This document shows positions 32,885-38,065 of a DNA stretch of 38,065 bases, in pieces. The stretch spans positions 1 to 38,065 of the forward strand of contig JAQWAC010000007.1 in the NCBI GenBank assembly GCA_028707875.1. The letters run 5' to 3'. The notes below the pieces were generated by a model, which was given only the letters and a program-made list of their open reading frames with translations, made no database searches and was not told the DNA's origin. The DNA is from Candidatus Peribacteraceae bacterium. GTDB taxonomy: Bacteria; Patescibacteriota; Gracilibacteria; Peribacterales; Peribacteraceae. How positions within the stretch are numbered: the first letter of the stretch is position 1; each line of letters begins with the position of its first letter. The translations under genes and the position numbers were made by a program.

Positions 32885-34336
32885 ATGATCCACTCCAAAA
32901 TCCCCTTCAGGGGAAATATTCTAGTGCTCGGATTCGGCAGTGTCGCCAAGTGCACGCTTCCGTTGCTCCTGAGACACCTCGACGTCTCTCCCAAACAGAT
33001 CACGGTCGTCGATATGGCGGATGTCCGCGTATTTCTCACCGATCTGCTGAAACAGGGTCTGACTTTTCGGCAGGAAAAATTGGAAGAGGCGAGTCTGGGA
33101 CGGCAGCTGGCTGCACTGGTGAAACGGGGGGATCTCATCGTGGACCTTGCGTGGAATATCGGCTGCATCGATCTGCTCACATGGTGTCATGAGAACGGCG
33201 TGCTCTATGTCAATACGTCCGTGGAATTGTGGGATCCGTACAAAGAGGATCCGGATCCGTGCGCACGGACGCTCTACGTGCGTCATATGGCCATTCGGGA
33301 GCTCATTCGCTCCTGGAAAGACAAGCCCGGCCCCACCGCCGTCATCGAGCACGGAGCGAATCCGGGGTTGGTCTCACACTTCACAAAAGTGGCCCTCCTG
33401 GATATCGGGGAGAGACTCTGCAACGAAAAGCCCGGAGACTTACGCAGGAATGCAATCGACCATGCCATGCGCTATGAGAACTTCGCGGAACTCGCCTCGC
33501 TCCTCAATGTGCAGACAATCCACATCAGCGAGATCGATACGCAGGTGACAAACACTCCGCATGATCCGAACACGTTCCTCAATACCTGGAGTGTGGAAGG
33601 ATTTCATGAAGAAGGGGTGGCGCCTGCGGAAATGGGGTGGGGCACCCACGAACGGACAATGCCCAAGAACGGCCACGCACATACATCCGGTCCGCGGAAT
33701 CAAATCTGTCTGGATAGCTTCAGCATCAATACATTCGTCAAATCACGCGTTCCCAGTCAGGAGATTGTGGGCATGGTCATACGTCACGGAGAGGCCTTCA
33801 CGCTCTCCGATGCCCTGACGCTCTGGAACCGCGACGGAACGGCTTCCTATCGCCCGACGGTTCACTACGCCTACTGCCCCTGTGTCGAGGCCCTGCGGGC
33901 ACTGGAAGACCTGAGAAACAACAACTACGTCATGCAGGAGAAATGGCGCGTGATGCAGGACGAGATCACGGGCGGAGCGGATGAGCTCGGCGTCCTGCTC
34001 ATGGGACACGACTACACCGCATGGTGGATGGGATCCGTCCTGGACATACAAGAAGCGCGCGCACTCGTGCCCGGGCAGAATGCGACCACTCTTCAGGTGG
34101 CGGTTTCCGTTCTCGCGGCAGTGTGCTGGATCATCCGAAACCCCGAAGAGGGAGTGAATATTCCCGATCAGCTTCCGCATCGGGATATTCTGAAAGTGGC
34201 GGCTCCGTACCTCGGCAAACTGCCTTCCGTTCCCATTGATTGGACTCCCACGGGGAAAAAGGCCGATGCGGATACGTGGCAATTTGCGAACTTCCTCACG
34301 GAGGAGAAGCCGCACGGGAAGGTGTTTAAGCCGTGA
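32885..34336 (+). CDS. hss: Homospermidine synthase
   Basis: Bacterial homospermidine synthase joins two putrescines (or spermidine and putrescine) using NAD+ as an internal hydride shuttle, giving sym-homospermidine. The 483-residue product is of usual length. It has an N-terminal Rossmann fold (ILVLGFGSVAKCTLPLLLRH), NTSVELWDPYKED, IEHGANPGLVSHFTK and a helical C-terminal region typical of the saccharopine-dehydrogenase-like HSS family. No other polyamine gene (ornithine or arginine decarboxylase, speE) is in the window. Putrescine may be imported or made elsewhere. It follows aspS by 54 bases with its own -10-like box. Confidence 0.88.
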   Translation: MIHSKIPFRGNILVLGFGSVAKCTLPLLLRHLDVSPKQITVVDMADVRVFLTDLLKQGLTFRQEKLEEASLGRQLAALVKRGDLIVDLAWNIGCIDLLTWCHENGVLYVNTSVELWDPYKEDPDPCARTLYVRHMAIRELIRSWKDKPGPTAVIEHGANPGLVSHFTKVALLDIGERLCNEKPGDLRRNAIDHAMRYENFAELASLLNVQTIHISEIDTQVTNTPHDPNTFLNTWSVEGFHEEGVAPAEMGWGTHERTMPKNGHAHTSGPRNQICLDSFSINTFVKSRVPSQEIVGMVIRHGEAFTLSDALTLWNRDGTASYRPTVHYAYCPCVEALRALEDLRNNNYVMQEKWRVMQDEITGGADELGVLLMGHDYTAWWMGSVLDIQEARALVPGQNATTLQVAVSVLAAVCWIIRNPEEGVNIPDQLPHRDILKVAAPYLGKLPSVPIDWTPTGKKADADTWQFANFLTEEKPHGKVFKP

Positions 34337-34357
34337 ATGAATTGGTCTCTCGCGTTC

Positions 34358-34450
34358 CGCTCACTGTCATTCGACCCGCGCTCACTGAGGAATGACCGGC
34401 TCCCCGAGCGGAGCGGGCATGAGCGAGACCTTGTCGGGCCGGGTCGAATG
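34358..34450. repeat. Inverted and direct repeats at the tRNA-Leu 3' end
   Basis: CATTCGACCCG (34368-34378) pairs perfectly with CGGGTCGAATG (34440-34450), whose last two bases overlap the tRNA CCA end. Inside, CGCTCACTG occurs at 34358-34366 and 34379-34387. The element could terminate the tRNA transcript (minus strand), or be an insertion next to a tRNA. Confidence 0.55.
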
Positions 34451-34535
34451 GTGCCATGGGTGGGAGTCGAACCCACAAGTCCTTGCGGACACCGGCTCCT
34501 AGGGCCGGCGCGTCTGCCAGTTCCGCCACCATGGC
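34449..34535 (-). tRNA. tRNA-Leu (anticodon UAG), CCA encoded
   Basis: The 87-base minus-strand gene folds as a class II tRNA: acceptor GCCATGG/CCATGGC, D-arm with AACTGGCAGA, anticodon stem CCGGC/GCCGG, a long variable arm (TGTCCGCAAGGACTT), T-arm GTGGG-TTCGACT-CCCAC, discriminator A and a genomic CCA. The seven-base anticodon loop reads C-C-U-A-G-G-A, so the anticodon is UAG, which reads CUN leucine codons. Position 33 is C, where U is nearly universal; this is the one odd base. The long variable arm and identity features fit leucine. Confidence 0.93.
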
Positions 34536-34545
34536 AATTGCCGGA

Positions 34546-34573
34546 AATGTAAGGACCGTGGAAAATGATACAA
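34546..34573 (-). promoter_or_regulatory. Promoter for tRNA-Leu
   Basis: On the minus strand, TTGTAT (34573-34568) and TACATT (34551-34546) are 16 bases apart. The tRNA 5' end follows 10 bases after the -10. Confidence 0.5.
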
Positions 34574-34585
34574 CCGTCCGGCCCC

Positions 34586-34615
34586 GCCTGAGCTCCATGA
34601 GGAGCCGAGACAGGC
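34586..34615 (-). terminator. Weak hairpin after the coiled-coil gene
   Basis: GCCTG (34586-34590) and CAGGC (34611-34615) flank an inner stem GCTCC/GGAGC with an ATGA loop. It lies 64 bases past the stop at 34680 and just before the tRNA promoter. There is no T-run, so termination is uncertain. Confidence 0.35.
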
Positions 34616-34679
34616 GCCACCATGACATAAAAAGATCAGCATGAATACTGTACCAAGAATGCCGCGTCTCCGCCCCCGC

Positions 34680-35684
34680 TTAATCCCCGAAGAGAATCTT
34701 GTCCGATTCCTTGCCGGCATCGTCTCTCCTCTTCTGGGCGTCATGCTCTGCGTTTGTCTTGCGTAGGCGCACCTCCTGATCGATTTCCGCCTGACGCTTG
34801 CGTTCCGCGGTCGCCGCATCCTCGCGCTTGCGGCGCGCATTGGCCTCAATCTGCATCTTCTGCCGGGTTGCGTCCGCCTCCATATCCGTTTGCCTGCGTC
34901 GCGTCTCCTGCTCGATCTGCTGCATCTTCTGCCGCTCTTCCTGATCCGCCTGCTGCACTTCACGCATGCGCTGTGACGCATCCGGCGTCTGCTCCGCCAT
35001 CTGCTTCTTCCTGCGCATATCGTTCTCGACCATCATTTTTTGCTGCCGCTCTCTGGCGTCCATTTCCGCCTTCTTGCGACGCGTCTCCGTTTCAATCTCC
35101 TCCTTGAGCCGCTGCTCCTCGATATCGGCTTCTCCGCGCTTCTTGCGGCTCGCCGCCTCGGCGATTCCCTTCTCGCGATGCGCCCACATCTCCGCCTCCT
35201 GCCCGACGCGCAGAATAAGTTGATCCGCCTCCACGATTCCTTTCTCAATCGCCGTTTTGGATTCATATTTTTTCCGTTCCTCACGCATTTTCCTCTCATT
35301 CGCCTTGTGCATGTCATCCATGTACTGCTGCTTCTCCTTCCGTTCCGCCTCCTCCTTGGCGGCCCGCTCGTCCCAATAACGCTTCTCCTCCTCTTTTTTC
35401 TTTTTCATCTCTTCGATGTCCTTCTTGCGCTGCTTCTCTTTCTCCTGCCACTCCTTCTGCTGCTTCTTCTTCAAATCCTCGCGCTTCTGCTCTTCCTGGA
35501 CTCCCTGCTGCTCGCGCCTCAATTGCTCCGCAGCCTCCTTCTCACGGAGAGCCCTGCGCTCCTCATCCTTCCGGAGCTGTTCTTTTTTGTTCTCCTGACT
35601 TTTCGCAAGCACCTTCTCCATTTCCGCCTTCTTCTCATCAATTTTCTGCTGTCCTGCCGGCGGAGGAGATTGAGCGGGGTCCAA
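34680..35684 (-). CDS. Highly charged single-helix or coiled-coil protein
   Basis: The 334-residue product is almost entirely Lys, Glu, Arg, Gln, Ala and Met, in runs such as KDIEEMKKKKEEEKRYWDER and EEIETETRRKKAEMDARERQ, with almost no Pro or Gly after the first dozen residues. This is the make-up of a long stable single alpha-helix or coiled coil, which could span tens of nanometres. There is no signal peptide or domain. It seems to start at TTG (35684), 12 bases after the previous gene, so coupling is likely; the start is uncertain. No function can be assigned. Confidence 0.7.
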   Translation of the reverse strand: MDPAQSPPPAGQQKIDEKKAEMEKVLAKSQENKKEQLRKDEERRALREKEAAEQLRREQQGVQEEQKREDLKKKQQKEWQEKEKQRKKDIEEMKKKKEEEKRYWDERAAKEEAERKEKQQYMDDMHKANERKMREERKKYESKTAIEKGIVEADQLILRVGQEAEMWAHREKGIAEAASRKKRGEADIEEQRLKEEIETETRRKKAEMDARERQQKMMVENDMRRKKQMAEQTPDASQRMREVQQADQEERQKMQQIEQETRRRQTDMEADATRQKMQIEANARRKREDAATAERKRQAEIDQEVRLRKTNAEHDAQKRRDDAGKESDKILFGD

Positions 35685-35696
35685 TGGAACGTATTA

Positions 35697-38048
35697 TTAA
35701 GCGGTTTTATTCTTCGTGGAGTTGATCGGGGGAGGTTCGGATTCTGTCTTCTTTTCCGCAACCTTGGACTCCGCTTCGAATCGATTGCCCAGCGCAGCCC
35801 ATTGTTCCTTCGTCACTCCCTCCAGTTCAGGCATATCCCCGGGTTTCGGGGCGCCTTCCTCGATGGCAGCCTGAAGACCGGACTGATCGGCCGCAAGCTG
35901 TTCCGCAGCTTCGCTCTCCGGTGTGTTGAACTTATCGCCCAGCGCAGCCCATTGTTCCTTCGTCACTCCCTCCAGTTCAGGCATATCCCCGGGTTTCGGG
36001 GCAGCCTTGTCGATCTCCTTCTGCAGACTGTCCGGAATGTTCACGATCTGCCCGGGGACCGGCGTGAATGCATCGGCCGGATTGTTGGGTTTGGTTGGAG
36101 GAGGCTCATCGGCGGGCTTGGCCGGTTCTTTTGTGGGTTTTTCCGTCTTGGCTGCAGGTTTTTTTATTTCTGTTTTTACCTCTTCCAAATAGAACCCCCC
36201 ATGTTCATCGTCGCGGGCGAGGTTGAATTCTTTTCCATTAAATTTCACGGAAGCCGTTCTCACTGCATCGATTTTTGTGGCCGCCTCGGGGGAAGAACCG
36301 AACTGCTGATTCATCTCACCAAGAATCCTCACCACACTTGGATAATCATTGATATTCCCGATCTTTGCGCCTTCTAGAGCGGAAACGGTTTTTGTCAGTT
36401 CCTCGACGGATTTCTTGAACTCGGCGTCCGGCGTCTCTTTTGTTTGTTCCGCCGGTTTAACCGTTGCCTTGGCGGGCTCTTTTGCGGATTTTTCCGTCTT
36501 TGCGACGGGCTTCTCCTCGGGCTTAGCCGGTTCGGCGACTTTCTCGGCGGGCTTGGCCGCGGGGGCGGGGGCAGGCTTCTCCGGTTTGACAGGTGCGGCC
36601 TCCGCTTTTGCTTCCACCTTACCTCCCTTGGCGGCACCACTGGCACCTGCCTTTTTTTCCTCCGGCGCGCCGGGCAGCTGCCCCGCAATCGCCTTTGCAA
36701 TTTGTTCCTGCGTGACAGTAACGGCCTTGTCTCCCGATTTCTCGGCGCCGATATCCTTCAGCTTTGTCATCGCGGATTCCTGTTCGGGGGCGTCGCGCAA
36801 ATCAATGTTGAGCTTGCCTTCGGAGTTCACGGTGATGCCCCCTGCCCCGAGACGGAGCCCCAGCGTGGTGGCGATCATCTTTTCCACGATCGGCATCCAC
36901 ACTTTCATCTTGTCCATGCCCTTCTCCATCTTCTCGGCCGCCTTCATCTTGGCGTCCAGTGTCTTGTTGGTCTCCGTGAGGGAAGTGATCTTATCGCTGT
37001 GTTCCTTGATCGCATTCTTGTTAATATCAATCTTCCCTTTGATCGCCTTCATGTCCGTCTCCAGTTTGGAGCGCACCCCCTTGGAGGCGGGATCCTGCTT
37101 GCCCTCAAGCCCGTTGAGCTGCTCCTCGAGTTTGTGTTGCGCGTCGAGGAATTCGCCATTCTCCTTCTTGAGGCCGTCGATACTCTTGTTTCGCTCCGCA
37201 ATTTCCGTTTTGTTCGCCTCAATGTCCTTCCCCGCCTCTTCTCTCACTTCCCTCGCCGCAGCCTGTGTTTTCTCGGGAGTCGCCGGCTGGCCGTTCAGTT
37301 TGGTGTCGACTGCGGCTTTTGTCGCGGCTTCCGGCGATGCTCCGGCGGCCGCGCCGCCGCCTTTCGCCGCTTCCCCCTCCTTGGGTTTCTCCCCGTCCTT
37401 GGGGGCCTCGTCATCCTTCGCCTTATCAAGCTTGTCGCCCAGCGTTCCGTTGAACGCCCGCACAATGTATTCGATCACGAGCGCAATGGTCTTGATGACG
37501 GCCGCAAATTGCTTGTTCTTGTCGCCGCTCTCCAGCGCAGCATCATATTCCTGCGTCAGCTGATCGAATTTTTGGGACAGGCGCTCTTCCTGTGTCTCGG
37601 GGGCTTTCAGCTCTCCTTCCCTCTTCTCCGGAGCTTCCGTTTTGGAAGAGGCATTCTTCGGTTTTTCCGCTCCTGCTTTTGCTTCGGGACCGGTTGCGGG
37701 CATATCTTTGCGCATCAGCTTGTAGCCGACTTTGTCGGCAATAGCCGTGGCCCCGTTCTCCATCATGGCAAGAACGCCAACCTTGTTCTCCGTCCTCCCG
37801 ATTTCCGTCCTCGCCGCAGCCTTAACTGTTGTATCGGCTTTTTCCGGGGTGGATGGCTTCGCCTCCACTTTCGCCGCCGGCGCTTCCTTGCTTTCCGGCT
37901 TTTTGTCCGGAGAGGTCTTCGTCGTTTCCATCGGCGGAGGTGTGGCGGGTCGTGCGTTTCCTTCCGGTCCCGCCGCGGACATGCCTATCAACCGATGTTC
38001 CCCGACGAAAGAGGAAAACTGCTGCAAAGAAAAAGAGTGGCGTTCCAT
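35697..38048 (-). CDS. Large low-complexity Ala/Lys/Glu/Pro-rich protein with coiled coil and tandem repeat
   Basis: The 783-residue product is not recognised. The N-terminus lacks a signal peptide and is Pro/Lys/Glu-rich. A short hydrophobic stretch (FAAVIKTIALVIEYIVRAF) lies near residue 190. A coiled coil follows at about 265-385 (NKTEIAERNKSIDGLKKENG), then Ala/Pro/Lys linkers (EKPAPAPAAKPAEK). Near the C-terminus the unit PKPGDMPELEGVTKEQWAAL occurs twice, encoded by an exact 66-bp DNA repeat. The start at 38048 is close to the window edge; an ATG at 37982 is possible. The following single-helix protein shares its bias, so the two may form one cytoskeletal or scaffold-like pair. Confidence 0.7.
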   Translation of the reverse strand: MERHSFSLQQFSSFVGEHRLIGMSAAGPEGNARPATPPPMETTKTSPDKKPESKEAPAAKVEAKPSTPEKADTTVKAAARTEIGRTENKVGVLAMMENGATAIADKVGYKLMRKDMPATGPEAKAGAEKPKNASSKTEAPEKREGELKAPETQEERLSQKFDQLTQEYDAALESGDKNKQFAAVIKTIALVIEYIVRAFNGTLGDKLDKAKDDEAPKDGEKPKEGEAAKGGGAAAGASPEAATKAAVDTKLNGQPATPEKTQAAAREVREEAGKDIEANKTEIAERNKSIDGLKKENGEFLDAQHKLEEQLNGLEGKQDPASKGVRSKLETDMKAIKGKIDINKNAIKEHSDKITSLTETNKTLDAKMKAAEKMEKGMDKMKVWMPIVEKMIATTLGLRLGAGGITVNSEGKLNIDLRDAPEQESAMTKLKDIGAEKSGDKAVTVTQEQIAKAIAGQLPGAPEEKKAGASGAAKGGKVEAKAEAAPVKPEKPAPAPAAKPAEKVAEPAKPEEKPVAKTEKSAKEPAKATVKPAEQTKETPDAEFKKSVEELTKTVSALEGAKIGNINDYPSVVRILGEMNQQFGSSPEAATKIDAVRTASVKFNGKEFNLARDDEHGGFYLEEVKTEIKKPAAKTEKPTKEPAKPADEPPPTKPNNPADAFTPVPGQIVNIPDSLQKEIDKAAPKPGDMPELEGVTKEQWAALGDKFNTPESEAAEQLAADQSGLQAAIEEGAPKPGDMPELEGVTKEQWAALGNRFEAESKVAEKKTESEPPPINSTKNKTA
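35787..35852. repeat. 66-bp direct repeat, copy 1
   Basis: This is identical to 35937-36002, with a period of 150 bp (50 codons), inside the 783-residue gene. Identity down to third codon positions implies a recent duplication or gene conversion. Confidence 0.85.
35937..36002. repeat. 66-bp direct repeat, copy 2
   Basis: This is the second exact copy. Flanking codons of the 50-residue period are only partly alike, so conversion of the conserved core is as likely as a fresh duplication. Confidence 0.85.
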
Positions 38049-38065
38049 AAATTATTTGGAGAAAG

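Overview
The window looks like a chromosomal segment of a Candidate Phyla Radiation (Patescibacteria) bacterium. Peregrinibacteria/Peribacteria-like is my best guess, not a proven placement. The reasons are a moderately GC-rich, very compact layout, housekeeping genes broken out of their usual operons, many short conserved-looking proteins of no known family, and few Shine-Dalgarno sequences. I see no transposase, integrase, rRNA or CRISPR array, and no gene-free stretch over 300 bases except 34337-34679, which holds a tRNA gene and inverted repeats.

Layout. 1-890: the 5' part of sufC (Fe-S cluster assembly ATPase), divergent from a 2Fe-2S ferredoxin. 991-7334 (minus strand): a membrane-anchored TPR protein, holB, an unknown protein, secA, a small acyl-carrier-like protein and tsaB. 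7429-14514 (plus): a family 2 glycosyltransferase, ftsW, murG, a cyclophilin lipoprotein, gltX, a two-helix membrane protein and murB; three of these serve peptidoglycan synthesis and division. 14653-15510 (minus): a single-stranded DNA-binding protein with two OB folds in one chain. 15764-24917 (plus): five tightly coupled genes for exported, cysteine- and serine-rich proteins of unknown function, one with a zinc-protease-like HELTH motif. This is the best candidate for an undescribed system. 25043-34336 (plus): dnaE with tsaC coupled to it, an unknown protein, nrdR, an unknown protein, aspS and a homospermidine synthase. 34449-34535 (minus): tRNA-Leu(UAG). 34680-38048 (minus): two low-complexity, highly charged helical proteins, the upstream one with an internal 66-bp duplication.

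Two genome-wide habits show up. First, many genes that begin a transcript have a TANNNT (-10-like) box only 6-9 bases before the start codon, which suggests mostly leaderless mRNAs. Second, gene junctions carry several families of imperfect inverted repeats built from short iterated words. One family (ATTATCCATT) also lies inside the glycosyltransferase and tsaC reading frames without breaking them. tsaB and tsaC both serve tRNA t6A37 formation; holB, dnaE and ssb serve replication; ftsW, murG and murB serve cell-wall growth.
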